Source: Agrobacterium tumefaciens
GTDB taxonomy: Bacteria > Pseudomonadota > Alphaproteobacteria > Rhizobiales > Rhizobiaceae
DNA: 64,000 nucleotides
Direction of reading: 5' to 3'
NCBI RefSeq assembly: GCF_000834635.1
Contig: NZ_JXQV01000012.1
Coordinates: 124,001 to 188,000 of the forward strand
The translations under genes were made by a program, and so were the position numbers. The notes beneath the pieces are model-generated. The model saw only the letters and a program-made list of their open reading frames with translations. It was not told where the DNA came from and did no database searches. Positions 36,373-43,832 of the stretch are shown one piece after another; within the stretch, counting starts at the first letter, position 1; each line of letters starts with the position of its first letter.

Positions 36373-36744
36373 CTAATCCTGAATTTTTCGAATCTGTTCG
36401 TAAGCGGCTTTGATGATGGCCTCCATTGCCATGGCACCGTCTTTCGACAGGTTAGGGTCCGCTCGGAATAATGCGGTGACTGACGAGAGGGTCTCAGCCT
36501 TTTGCTTTGCCTCCCTCATGATAAAGTCATCAGCTCGTAAGCCCGACCAAGAACACAGGTAAGATAAGGTGTCTATGTCGGGCTTCCTTCCCTGCGACAT
36601 GCGAGTGAGGGTCGACGCCGGTACACTGGCTTGCTCTGCGACCTTTTTCCATGTGAGGCCGCGTGCACTCCGCGTGGAGTCGAGTGCGGAAAAAAAACGT
36701 TCACCATCAAATTTGGGGGATGTAGGGGTTTTGCTATCTTGCAA
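36373..36744 (-). CDS. XRE-family HTH repressor (ImmR-like)
   Basis: A 123-aa protein with an N-terminal HTH (GLTWKKVAEQASVPASTLTRMSQGRKPDIDTLSYLCSW in parts, residues about 27-65) and a helical C-terminal region. It begins with TTG 36744; there is no ATG/GTG nearer, and AAGGGA sits 7 bases upstream of the TTG. It pairs with the ImmA-like protease downstream. The intergenic region to the divergent microprotein gene contains two palindromes built on GCAAT, which are candidate operators for this repressor. Confidence 0.82.
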   Translation of the reverse strand: MQDSKTPTSPKFDGERFFSALDSTRSARGLTWKKVAEQASVPASTLTRMSQGRKPDIDTLSYLCSWSGLRADDFIMREAKQKAETLSSVTALFRADPNLSKDGAMAMEAIIKAAYEQIRKIQD

Positions 36745-36773
36745 TTTAATTCCCTTTGAGCAATATAACGGTA

Positions 36774-36817
36774 GGATTGCTAATCAGCAATCCGAATCCG
36801 TATCGGCAATCATTGCC
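36774..36817. promoter_or_regulatory. Two GCAAT-based palindromes, candidate repressor operators
   Basis: GGATTGCT-aatc-AGCAATCC (36774-36793) has perfect 8-base arms, and GGCAAT-c-ATTGCC (36805-36817) has perfect 6-base arms; centres are about 28 bases apart. They lie in the 93-base divergent promoter region between the HTH repressor and the microprotein gene. Confidence 0.6.
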
Positions 36818-36837
36818 ATAAACTAAGGAGTCTCCTT

Positions 36838-37041
36838 ATGTCAAAGGGAAAAGGCAGCGGACCTTACCGCAGCGCGATCTCCGGCCGCTATGTCACCACC
36901 GCTCACGGTCAGCGCAGCCCGCACACTACAGTTCAAGAGGCGCCAGGTCGCAGCGGAAGCGTTAATAGTGCTACCCGTAGCGCGATCTCTGGTCAGTTTG
37001 TGACCGGGGGAAATTCGAAGAACACCACTCGGGAGAAGTAA
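36838..37041 (+). CDS. 67-aa repeat microprotein (RSAISGxxVT family)
   Basis: Two copies of a short unit, YRSAISGRYVTTAHG and TRSAISGQFVTGGN, are separated by a basic Ser/Thr-rich linker. Small proteins with this RSA-[KI]-[TS]-G-[RQ]-[YF]-VT pattern are widespread in alphaproteobacterial mobile regions and annotated as hypothetical. Highly charged, likely disordered, no membrane segment. AAGGAG precedes ATG 36838 by 7 bases and is itself part of the palindrome AAGGAG-T-CTCCTT. It is divergent from the HTH/ImmA pair and is a likely target of that repressor. Confidence 0.75.
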   Translation: MSKGKGSGPYRSAISGRYVTTAHGQRSPHTTVQEAPGRSGSVNSATRSAISGQFVTGGNSKNTTREK

Positions 37042-37085
37042 GTGGGGCTCGGCCCGTTCTTGCATCCACCCATTAAAATTAGTCG

Positions 37086-37109
37086 GCGGCCCGCTGAAAT
37101 TCGGGCCGC
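37086..37109 (+). terminator. Terminator after the microprotein gene
   Basis: GCGGCCCG (37086-37093) and CGGGCCGC (37102-37109) form a perfect 8-bp stem with an 8-base loop, followed by TTGTCATT. It lies 45 bases after the microprotein stop. The remaining bases up to 37284 hold no gene. Confidence 0.55.
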
Positions 37110-37284
37110 TTGTCATTCAAGTGTCCACAATCCAGCCCAAAGAGCAGACGGCTTAGCTAAACTGAAACTCGCACGCCCACTTCTACCTTCGGCACGAAGC
37201 CGAAAACTCACCTGAGTCCAACTTGCAAAAGACCGCGATGGATCGATTGTCAGCAACGCGTACTATGTTTGCCATACAGCCATT

Positions 37285-38700
37285 TCAGACCTCTGGCTCC
37301 AACGTGGCGAGTTCGACAAGCTTGCGGTCACCTTCCGATAATTTGTCGGCTTCGAACTGATCTTTGAAAACCGCAGCAGCGATGCTGTAGGCATCATCAC
37401 TGTCGGGTTGAAGATTTGACGCGGCCCCCCACCAGTCGACATCCTGCTCTTCCTTCAGCGAGTAAGCAACGTAGTTGGCAAGCACACCAAGGTTGACGCT
37501 CCGTCGCTCGGCCACGGTTCGGACGGCCCTCTTCAAGTTGGCGACGCGTCCGTTTGCTCCAGCGATACACTCCTGATAGAGGTCCTCGGCGGCACCCGAC
37601 AGCAGGACGTTTCCAGCGAACTGATTGGCCGCTCGCTCCTCTTCGGACTCCCTTCGCTGATCCTCTACGCCGTCGCCTGTTACGGTGTCGAATGTCTGCC
37701 CTGCTTCATTACCAGCATGGTAGAGTTCATGCAGAAGGTCGAATAGCCATCGGGCCTCCGCTCGAACCGACTGTTTCAGGACGACCACATTGCGGTTATC
37801 GATCCTCCAGCAGCACCCATGGAAGCGTATCGAATCGCTGAGTGGCACTACTGCGATGTTCATCCTCCAAGCGTTGTGAAGCACTGTCTTCAGAGACAAT
37901 GTTCCGTCTGCTCCGCTGAACGCCTCGCGAGCCTGTCTCCAGTCACGCGGAACAACGGCGCTGCTTTCTGGAATGGTGGCGGCGACCCGTTCCGCTATAT
38001 GGTAGGCATATTGGGTATAGGCTCGTACACGCACCGGATTCGCATCCTTGGGTAGCTTGTAACGGACCAATCCGGCTGCGGCGCAGTTGAACGTGCGCGT
38101 GTCGATGCTGCCGTCGGAACTCACCACCACCCCCCAGATTCTTCGGAGATATTCAGACGCGGCTTTGAGAATCTGGTGCGGCTCGCTCCCCGCAGTGGGG
38201 ACCAGGCGTCTCTGGAGAAACTTCGTGTCGATGCCACATGTAGCCAGAATTTCCGGGCTGGTCTGTGCCTTATGGCGAAAGGTGATGCTCTCATGGACGA
38301 CGATACCCAGAGCATCCGCTATCTTGATGAAGTTGTTGAAGCCAGTCGTCTCGTAGTCCGAATCCTCCCAACGCTGAATCTGCTGTGGTTTCACGCCGAT
38401 CCGGTCCGCTAGCTCCTTGTGGGTCACTCCTTGGGCGATTCTGGCCTTGATGATACCCAATGGAAACTCGTCGAGTGAGGCGACTTCGATCCGGTCGACT
38501 TTTCCCGATTTTAATAGGCTGTATTCTTCCAGTTCCCGCTTCAAAGTGCCAAGCTGGCTGTCCATCCCCTCGATGTAAGCCTTCCAGATCACGGGATCGG
38601 TATCTTCGGGAACGTCCTTGATTCGCGCGTCGGCCAGAGCTGCCTCGAAGCGGCGTGCTTGAGTTTGCGTCACCCCGAACTGGCGCTCGTTCTTGATCAT
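37285..38700 (-). CDS. XRE HTH - ImmA/IrrE metallopeptidase fusion (antitoxin-like)
   Basis: A 471-aa protein. Residues about 1-80 form a helical N-terminal segment (GMDSQLGTLKRELEEYSLL). An XRE HTH follows at about 85-135 (GVTHKELADRIGVKPQQIQRW). Later comes an ImmA/IrrE-type peptidase with LLHELYHAGNEAG (HELYH near 321) and EEERAANQFAGNVLL, supplying the third ligand. This layout (HTH plus M78-like peptidase) is typical of antitoxin-type or defence proteins. Its ATG overlaps the stop of the nucleotidyltransferase gene (ATGA), so the two are strictly coupled. Confidence 0.85.
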   Translation of the reverse strand: MIKNERQFGVTQTQARRFEAALADARIKDVPEDTDPVIWKAYIEGMDSQLGTLKRELEEYSLLKSGKVDRIEVASLDEFPLGIIKARIAQGVTHKELADRIGVKPQQIQRWEDSDYETTGFNNFIKIADALGIVVHESITFRHKAQTSPEILATCGIDTKFLQRRLVPTAGSEPHQILKAASEYLRRIWGVVVSSDGSIDTRTFNCAAAGLVRYKLPKDANPVRVRAYTQYAYHIAERVAATIPESSAVVPRDWRQAREAFSGADGTLSLKTVLHNAWRMNIAVVPLSDSIRFHGCCWRIDNRNVVVLKQSVRAEARWLFDLLHELYHAGNEAGQTFDTVTGDGVEDQRRESEEERAANQFAGNVLLSGAAEDLYQECIAGANGRVANLKRAVRTVAERRSVNLGVLANYVAYSLKEEQDVDWWGAASNLQPDSDDAYSIAAAVFKDQFEADKLSEGDRKLVELATLEPEV

Positions 38701-39137
38701 GGCAGCGTTCCTAAATCTATGAGTACAATGCCCTTGGACTTGCCGTCTTTGGTGTGCTGGAAGAAGCTCAGGTATGGCTCCCCGAGGAGGGTTGCCGCGT
38801 GCTCGGCGAAAAACATCTCGCCGAGGTATTTCGCCTTCTGCGCCGCCCTCTCATTGGAGTGGTCGAGGAAGACCTTGTCCAACTTCTTCGAATCGATTCC
38901 CTTTGTTTCGAAGCATGCGTCCCAATCTCCTGGGTTAGCCTTCTTCGAGGCAAAACTGCCGTCCACGTAAACCTTCGTAGCTCCAGCGTCCCGCAGAGCG
39001 CGACAGGCCTCCAAAAGGCCTGCCATCAGCTCCTTTCTGCGATCGTTGTAGGCCAGAAGCGTCTCGGCTTCGGTCCACGATAGAGAATGGATTCCTTTGG
39101 GCAGCCTCCCAGTTACGCCACCAAAATTCAATTTCAT
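38697..39137 (-). CDS. DUF6932-like nucleotidyltransferase (toxin candidate)
   Basis: A 146-aa protein with DGSFASKKANPGDWD (about residues 57-71), the GSF...P-x-D-[WF]-D motif of minimal Pol-beta-type nucleotidyltransferases, and the C-terminal block LSFFQHTKDGKSKGIVLIDLG. The pattern fits DUF6932 family proteins. It starts with VTGRLPKGIHSLSWTEAE, and ATG 39137 follows AAGG by 5 bases. The second gene of the pair encodes the HTH-ImmA fusion. Such pairs look like toxin-antitoxin or defence modules, with the nucleotidyltransferase as the effector; the direction of the roles is inference. Confidence 0.75.
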   Translation of the reverse strand: MKLNFGGVTGRLPKGIHSLSWTEAETLLAYNDRRKELMAGLLEACRALRDAGATKVYVDGSFASKKANPGDWDACFETKGIDSKKLDKVFLDHSNERAAQKAKYLGEMFFAEHAATLLGEPYLSFFQHTKDGKSKGIVLIDLGTLP

Positions 39138-39158
39138 GACAACCTTTATGTTGTGTTA
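39138..39158 (-). promoter_or_regulatory. Inverted repeat over the ribosome binding site of the NTase gene
   Basis: Read leftward, ACAAC-ATAAAG-GTTGT has 5-base arms enclosing part of the Shine-Dalgarno region just before ATG 39137. An operator here would let the HTH-containing partner repress its own operon. Confidence 0.35.
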
Positions 39159-39657
39159 TTGTAAATTTAGTCAAGCAAAATCTCGTGCCGCTTTCAGGCA
39201 TGCGTGACACTGCAGTCGATTCTCACACCCGATCGTAGTGCACGGGGGGGGCAGATTCGCCAGCAGATTGTTGTTGGAGTCGGGAACGTTTGCCACAATC
39301 TCTACCAATATCCACCATTCATCCTCTTGCGTGCGTGCTTTCATCTGACCGCTAGCGGTTGCGGGCCATGCCTTCTGTCGGCCAGCAGCGTATTCTACCC
39401 TCGTCGCTAAAATTTGAACCGGTTTGCAACTTGAGATATTAGTATCGGAAAAGCAATGCCCTTGGGGCCGTGTCATTTTGCGGCTGCTGCAAATTGGCTC
39501 GCCACCGACCTGAAACGTAGCGAATTTAAGCTTCAGTGTGCGATAGGAATCGGTCGTGTAGCGTGCATGGCTAGGTCATAAATCCATTCGATATGATAGG
39601 CATATATCGCATAGACATCGTGTGCCCCGACCGCCTCCGTTCCCGATCGCACTGATT
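39159..39657. other. Intergenic region without a confident gene
   Basis: About 500 bases. A 101-codon leftward frame (39476-39171) ends in a Cys-rich tail (TIGCENRLQCHACLKA) but has no Shine-Dalgarno and no family I recognise. A run of seven or more G residues at 39243-39250 makes this area prone to sequencing slips. Probable promoter of the coupled nucleotidyltransferase operon. Confidence 0.3.
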
Positions 39658-40593
39658 TTACAGAAAAAAGCCTGCATGCGGCAGTGTTCGAGCCCTCTCT
39701 TCCAACTCGGTGACGACCGCCACAACAGCTCGGACGAGTGTCTTACGACGTGTCTCAGACCACTCGCGTTGCCAAGGGTTAGGAAAATGGGGGGAGTAAG
39801 CTATAATCTTAAATCGGTGGCTAGGTTCGGGTCGCCACTCTGTCCAGCTCAGCCCATACACCGGCTTCTTCTCTGACGCGAGCTGAAACTGGCCGTTGCC
39901 TGAGTAACGCTTGAGAACCTCCCTGCGAATTTCCATAAAGGCCAAGCCGATCGGGACACCGGAAACGAACGTGATAGTTGGAGCTCTTGGAGCCCAGACC
40001 GTAGCGCGTGTTCTGCCCAGGCGGATTGGTAGTCCGCAGTCGTTGTCGAGCGTCGGACGGATGAAACCCGCTCCCGCCTCTGCGACTCTCACCGTATGAC
40101 CGCTGCTCTCCAGTGCTTTGAACAGTGCATTGGCCAATGTAAGGGCGTCCCTTAGAGCCGCTCTTGAGGTCGTTACGTCAATGGCATCACGGCTGCGGGT
40201 CAGAAGGTGTGTCTCATCTGTGCTCTGCTTCGCGCCATTGAAAATTGCCGTCGCAAGTTCGACAAGTGGATGCAAGTCGTGGGCAGAGGAAAAAGGGCGG
40301 GATATCCTATGCCGCTGCCATCGCCGGAGCGAGCATCCGCGGGTCCAACGGTCGGCGCAGCCTGGCTTGAGTGGCGGGAGGGGCGGCGGCGCACAAACAG
40401 CGACGCCGGTTTGTCCTTGTGTCCACCAGCCTCTAGCGGGTCTAGGAACGTCCAGAGCCTTGCATACTCGTCGCAAGTAAGTCTCGGAGCAATTGAAGCG
40501 TCGGGCTAGTGCCAAGCCGGGGAAACTCCAAACAAGGGCGTAGAGTTCGTCGCGGCAGATTTCGAAGTGGAGCACGTCCTCAATGAAGCTCAT
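39658..40593 (-). CDS. Integrase-coupled protein of unknown function with N-terminal HTH-like motif
   Basis: A 311-aa protein. The N-terminus CRDELYALVWSFPGLALARRFNCSETYLRRVCKALDVPRPARGWW (cut) is the pattern of the widespread [SR]-REELYxLVW...LAxRxGxSxxxLxxxCxxxxVPxPPRGYW module, a small HTH often at the N-terminus of phage or island proteins. The rest is unassigned, with a Pro/Trp-rich segment (GLSWTEWRPEPSHRFKII). ATG 40593 overlaps the integrase stop (ATGA), so translation is coupled to the recombinase, suggesting a role in regulating or assisting mobilisation. Confidence 0.6.
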   Translation of the reverse strand: MSFIEDVLHFEICRDELYALVWSFPGLALARRFNCSETYLRRVCKALDVPRPARGWWTQGQTGVAVCAPPPLPPLKPGCADRWTRGCSLRRWQRHRISRPFSSAHDLHPLVELATAIFNGAKQSTDETHLLTRSRDAIDVTTSRAALRDALTLANALFKALESSGHTVRVAEAGAGFIRPTLDNDCGLPIRLGRTRATVWAPRAPTITFVSGVPIGLAFMEIRREVLKRYSGNGQFQLASEKKPVYGLSWTEWRPEPSHRFKIIAYSPHFPNPWQREWSETRRKTLVRAVVAVVTELEERARTLPHAGFFL

Positions 40594-41981
40594 CCCTCGT
40601 CCCCCGACGCTTCGTCATCGTGCTCCCAGTCGGCGATCGTGCAGGTTCCCCCTTCGACTTTCTCAAGAAGCTTCGCCCAGGCATTAAAACCCCGGCGGAT
40701 TTCGGCACGATACCGATAGAGATTGTACACCCGGTCGATTCCCAACTTGCCATGACCGATGGCCGCCTCGGCGACCTCCTTGCGCCCCGTTATGGGCTCG
40801 AGATGCGTTCGCACCGTCCGGCGTACATCGTGAAAGACCCAAGGATCGTCGCAGCCGTAGCCGAAGTCCTTCAGCGCCGCCAGCATGGTCCGTTCGAAAA
40901 GGCCCCTGGGCCCGGTATCCGCTCTTTCCGCCGCCTTGCCCGACTTGGCTGTCCTCATGTTGCCGAGGTTACCTATCGGCGTCTGCCCGCCTGTAAAACT
41001 GAAGACAAAGTCGCCATGGTCGGCGGCCTGCTGCGCCCGTATCGACAGCAGCAGATCGATCATACGGTCGGATAGCGGTATCTGAAGTGAGTCCCTGTTT
41101 TTCGAAGACTTGCCCGGCTTCGCCGATGGACTGCGGCTCCCCGGAATGGTCCAGAGCTTTCTTAATAAGTTTATCTGCGACCACCTCATCGCGGCGACCA
41201 TGCCGTCCCGTTGTCCGGAATTTATAAGCGCGTGTGCGAATGGGCCGTATGGATAGGGTGTTGCGTCTGCGGCTTTCAGATAAGCGTAGACTTCCTCGTA
41301 ATCGAGGACCCTAACCCGGTCGTCGATGCTTAGACCCAAATACGTCGCGGTCGTGACCTCGATCGGGTTGTGTTCCAAACCGATGCTGCCTCGCCTGTCC
41401 GAATGCATCGCCCAGCGAAAGAAAGTCTTGAGCTTGGTGAATGTATGGAAGGCCTGCGTCGGCGCGCGTCGTTCAATTGCCCTAACCAGCGAGATGATGT
41501 CCGCGTCGGTCACCTGCGAAATAGGGAGGTTCAGCCAGCGGTTCGTTTTGGTATTCAGGATATTCCTCTGGATGAATTTTATATCGTCCTCGGCCGTCAG
41601 GTTCCTTCTGCGGAAGGGTATGTGGGCGAGATAGTCCGCCATAACTGAAGCGAAGGTGCTCCTACGCCGAAGAGTGTCGGCCTGCCTGGCCGCCTCAACT
41701 TCTATGGCCGGATCGACCCCCTGTCGGACCGACTGGTTCCACTTATGGGCCTGCACGCGGGCCGCCTCGATAGTGACGACCGGAAATCTGCCCAGGCTGC
41801 GAATACTGGTGTCTCCATCGCGGCCGCTGAAGCGTGCAGCCAGCATGAAGGATTTGTTCTTGGAACCGACTCTGACGCAGAGGTTCGAAATGGAAGCGTC
41901 ATAGATTTCGTAGCGGCTCTTCGAATCCGGAGCGAACGCGAGGTCTTTTATCATTTCGTCTGTAAGGTGCTGTCGTTGCAT
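40590..41981 (-). CDS. Tyrosine recombinase/integrase of the island
   Basis: A 463-aa P4-like integrase. The N-terminal DUF4102-type arm-binding domain (residues about 1-90: DEMIKDLAFAP; SLGRFPVVTIEAARVQAH) is followed by a core-binding domain and the catalytic domain with Arg near 256 (NSGQRDGMVAAMRW), HDVRRTVRTHL near 381, H-x-x-x near 407 (AIGHGKLG) and Tyr near 420 (VYNLYRYR). It recombines the 48-bp att site at tRNA-Gln. Unusually, it lies at the end distal to the intact tRNA, pointing into the island, with its start 227 bases from the attR copy. Confidence 0.93.
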   Translation of the reverse strand: MQRQHLTDEMIKDLAFAPDSKSRYEIYDASISNLCVRVGSKNKSFMLAARFSGRDGDTSIRSLGRFPVVTIEAARVQAHKWNQSVRQGVDPAIEVEAARQADTLRRRSTFASVMADYLAHIPFRRRNLTAEDDIKFIQRNILNTKTNRWLNLPISQVTDADIISLVRAIERRAPTQAFHTFTKLKTFFRWAMHSDRRGSIGLEHNPIEVTTATYLGLSIDDRVRVLDYEEVYAYLKAADATPYPYGPFAHALINSGQRDGMVAAMRWSQINLLRKLWTIPGSRSPSAKPGKSSKNRDSLQIPLSDRMIDLLLSIRAQQAADHGDFVFSFTGGQTPIGNLGNMRTAKSGKAAERADTGPRGLFERTMLAALKDFGYGCDDPWVFHDVRRTVRTHLEPITGRKEVAEAAIGHGKLGIDRVYNLYRYRAEIRRGFNAWAKLLEKVEGGTCTIADWEHDDEASGDEG

Positions 41982-42208
41982 TTCCGTTCTCTCTTTCGTC
42001 GCGGTTTTCGGTGTCTCAACCCACTGGCTTGGGCAGCGGAACGAGACAGCGATACCATCCTTCGCCCCGTCACCGGCCCGCGATAAGGAAAGATCGAATT
42101 TGTTTATTTGTCAATGATATCAATTAGATAGATAGCTGAATGAGATCGTCAGCGATCGAATGATACAGAACGAGATGGCCTGTGATTCCGTGGTGGGAGG
42201 TGGGGAAG

Positions 42209-42256
42209 CGGTTTTTGGTACCGGCATTCCCAGGTTCGAATCCTGGCGCCCCAGCC
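42209..42256 (+). repeat. attR-type 48-bp direct repeat
   Basis: Identical over 48 bases to the 3' part of tRNA-Gln at 29064-29111; the match ends on both sides at single mismatches. It does not form a functional tRNA because the 5' half is missing. It marks the right boundary of the island. Confidence 0.93.
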
Positions 42257-42498
42257 CTTGCTGTTTGATGCAGCCGAATAACTCTCTCATTGAACTTTGA
42301 TCTGCCCCAGAGCGACTCGCTTGCGCGAATTGATTTCGCAATTCCCGCTTGGAAGCGCGTTGCATAAAACCTTATCTATCGCTAAGGTAGTGTTCGCCGC
42401 TCATCGCTTGGTTGCATCGTCTGCAAAACGCTTTGTCGGCAAGATAGCGAGTGTTTTCTTGGGAAGCACCGCGCCTAAGGGAAGCTGGGGGAATTCTG
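42257..42498 (+). other. Region between the island and cheW
   Basis: About 240 bases of native sequence follow the attR copy before cheW. No gene is recognised; a 75-codon frame here has no coding signs. It probably contains the cheW promoter, now fused to the island end. Confidence 0.3.
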
Positions 42499-42978
42499 AT
42501 GTCTGTTACGGAAAGCGGTCCTAACTCGACCGGCACGTTCGAAATCATCGCGTTCAGGCTGCACGATCAGACGTTCTGCGTGCTCACAAGAACCATCCGC
42601 GAGATCCGGGGATGGGGCCCAGCGATGCCGATTCCAAACTCGCCGCCCGACGTCATTGGTGTCATGAACCTGCGTGGCACGGTTATTCCGATCATCGATC
42701 TCGCCAACAAGCTTGGTATGGACAGCACTGAGCCCAATGAGCGGAGCGCCATCGTTGTGGCCGAGGTTCATGGTCTGGCGATGGGCCTGGTCGTCGATCG
42801 GGTCTCGGATATTCTGACGATTCCCGAAAACATGCTTCAGCCAGTACCGGAGATCAGCGTATCGCCGGGCATGCGCTATGCAGACGGTATCATCGCGCAG
42901 CCGGACGGCATGATCTGTTTTCTCAATCTCGGACGGATGTTCGAAGAGGTTGCGGTCAGAAATATGAGTGCTGCCTGA
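42499..42978 (+). CDS. cheW: CheW-like chemotaxis coupling protein
   Basis: A 159-aa CheW: IIAFRLHDQTFCVLTRTIREI, PDVIGVMNLRGTVIPIIDLANKLG (cut) with the NLRG motif, and VVDRVSDILTIPENMLQPVPEI. It bridges chemoreceptors and CheA in the cytoplasm. It stands alone, not in a chemotaxis operon, like several orphan CheW genes of Rhizobiaceae. ATG 42499 follows GGGGG by 8 bases; the frame opens 16 codons earlier. Its upstream region was replaced or retained next to the island's right end. Confidence 0.92.
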   Translation: MSVTESGPNSTGTFEIIAFRLHDQTFCVLTRTIREIRGWGPAMPIPNSPPDVIGVMNLRGTVIPIIDLANKLGMDSTEPNERSAIVVAEVHGLAMGLVVDRVSDILTIPENMLQPVPEISVSPGMRYADGIIAQPDGMICFLNLGRMFEEVAVRNMSAA

Positions 42979-43068
42979 TTGGTGAGCACCTGCACGTGAG
43001 CCTGTGACGGCACTTCACGTCCTAGCGGTTACCTTGTCCATTACGGGCTGATTTGATAGTCAGTCCGC

Positions 43069-43731
43069 ATGGAAACTTCGCTCTATTTGCCTGTCAAAGC
43101 GTTTCTGGAAGCCGCTGGCTTTTCCGTAAAAGGGGAGATCAGCGGATGCGATCTGGTGGGGCTGAGCGGCGATGATCCGCCTGTCGTGATCGTTTGCGAG
43201 CTAAAGCTGACTTTCAATCTCGAACTTATCCTGCAGGCGGTCGACCGCGCTGCGGTTTCTGACGAGGTCTGGATTGCGGCAAGAATTTCAGCCAAAGGCA
43301 AGGGGCGGGAGGCTGACAAGCGTTACAGGGATCTGTGCCGCCGTCTCGGCATCGGCATGCTGGGCGTATCAGATCTTGGCGATGTCAGCATCATTGTTGC
43401 TTCCGTTTCTCCCATGCCTCGCACCAATGCCAAGCGGCGTTCGAGGCTGGTGCGAGAGCACCAGAAAAGGCGCGGCGACCCGGTTTTGGGCGGCAGCACC
43501 CGCACACCTGTCATGACGGCTTATCGCCAGCAGGCACTCGGATGCGCTGCTGTTCTTGCTGAAGCACCTTTGCGCGTTCGCGATGTGAGGGAACGTATTC
43601 CCGAGGCCACGAAAATCCTGCAGTCCAATGTCTATGGCTGGTTCGAACGTCTGGACAGAGGCATTTATGGCCTGACTGATGCCGGGCGTGAAGCCCTTAT
43701 TCGATGGCCGCAGCCAGTGCCAGCCGTCTAG
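43069..43731 (+). CDS. DUF2161 PD-(D/E)XK-like nuclease-family protein
   Basis: A 220-aa protein starting METSLYLPVKAFLEAAGFSVKGEI. The core DLVGL...PVVIVCELKLTFNLELILQAVDR (cut) matches the D-x-n-E-x-K arrangement of a restriction-endonuclease-like fold (DUF2161). The C-terminal part (VRDVRERIPEATKILQSNVYGWFERLDRG) looks like a winged helix. The function is unknown; some DUF2161 genes lie near DNA repair genes. The TAG stop codon is formed by the first bases of a palindromic repeat. Confidence 0.8.
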   Translation: METSLYLPVKAFLEAAGFSVKGEISGCDLVGLSGDDPPVVIVCELKLTFNLELILQAVDRAAVSDEVWIAARISAKGKGREADKRYRDLCRRLGIGMLGVSDLGDVSIIVASVSPMPRTNAKRRSRLVREHQKRRGDPVLGGSTRTPVMTAYRQQALGCAAVLAEAPLRVRDVRERIPEATKILQSNVYGWFERLDRGIYGLTDAGREALIRWPQPVPAV

Positions 43732-43832
43732 AGCAATTCCAGCAAAAGTGGGAACCGGTTTTGCGTCCGGAATTGCGTAAAAACAAACAGATAGAGCGTT
43801 GAAGGTGAACCATGTTCACCGGAAACGCTCTA
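43729..43832. repeat. Rhizobiales mosaic palindromic repeat supplying two stop codons
   Basis: The intergenic region consists of inverted repeats: GCAATTCC (43733-43740) with CGGAATTGC downstream, AGCAAAA with TTTTGC, then GAGCGTT...AACGCTC and the palindrome GGTGAAC-cat-GTTCACC. The ends TAGAGC (43729-43734) and GCTCTA (43827-43832) are reverse complements and provide the TAG of the DUF2161 gene and the TAG of the convergent transporter gene. It resembles the REP/ABC-type elements of rhizobia. Confidence 0.75.

Larger units (their letters stand above)
29112..42256. mobile_element. 13.1-kb integrated genomic island at tRNA-Gln
   Basis: Bounded by the 48-bp direct repeats and carrying a tyrosine recombinase at its right end. 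The content is accessory: HTH regulators, ImmA/IrrE-like and FtsH-like zinc proteases, a DUF6932-type nucleotidyltransferase, a metallophosphoesterase and proteins without recognised families. Several genes contain frameshifts. There is no conjugation, relaxase, phage structural or transposase gene, so it is a non-self-transferable integrative element or the remains of one. Flanking genes on both sides are ordinary chromosomal genes. Confidence 0.88.

Noticed and set aside
39171-39476. 101-codon leftward frame with Cys-rich end before the nucleotidyltransferase gene
   Set aside because: No Shine-Dalgarno and no recognised family; possible but not supported. Left as a note in the region entry.
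29113-42208. CRISPR array, transposase or phage structural genes inside the island
   Set aside because: No regular short repeats, no DDE or HUH transposase motifs and no capsid, portal or terminase-like proteins were found.
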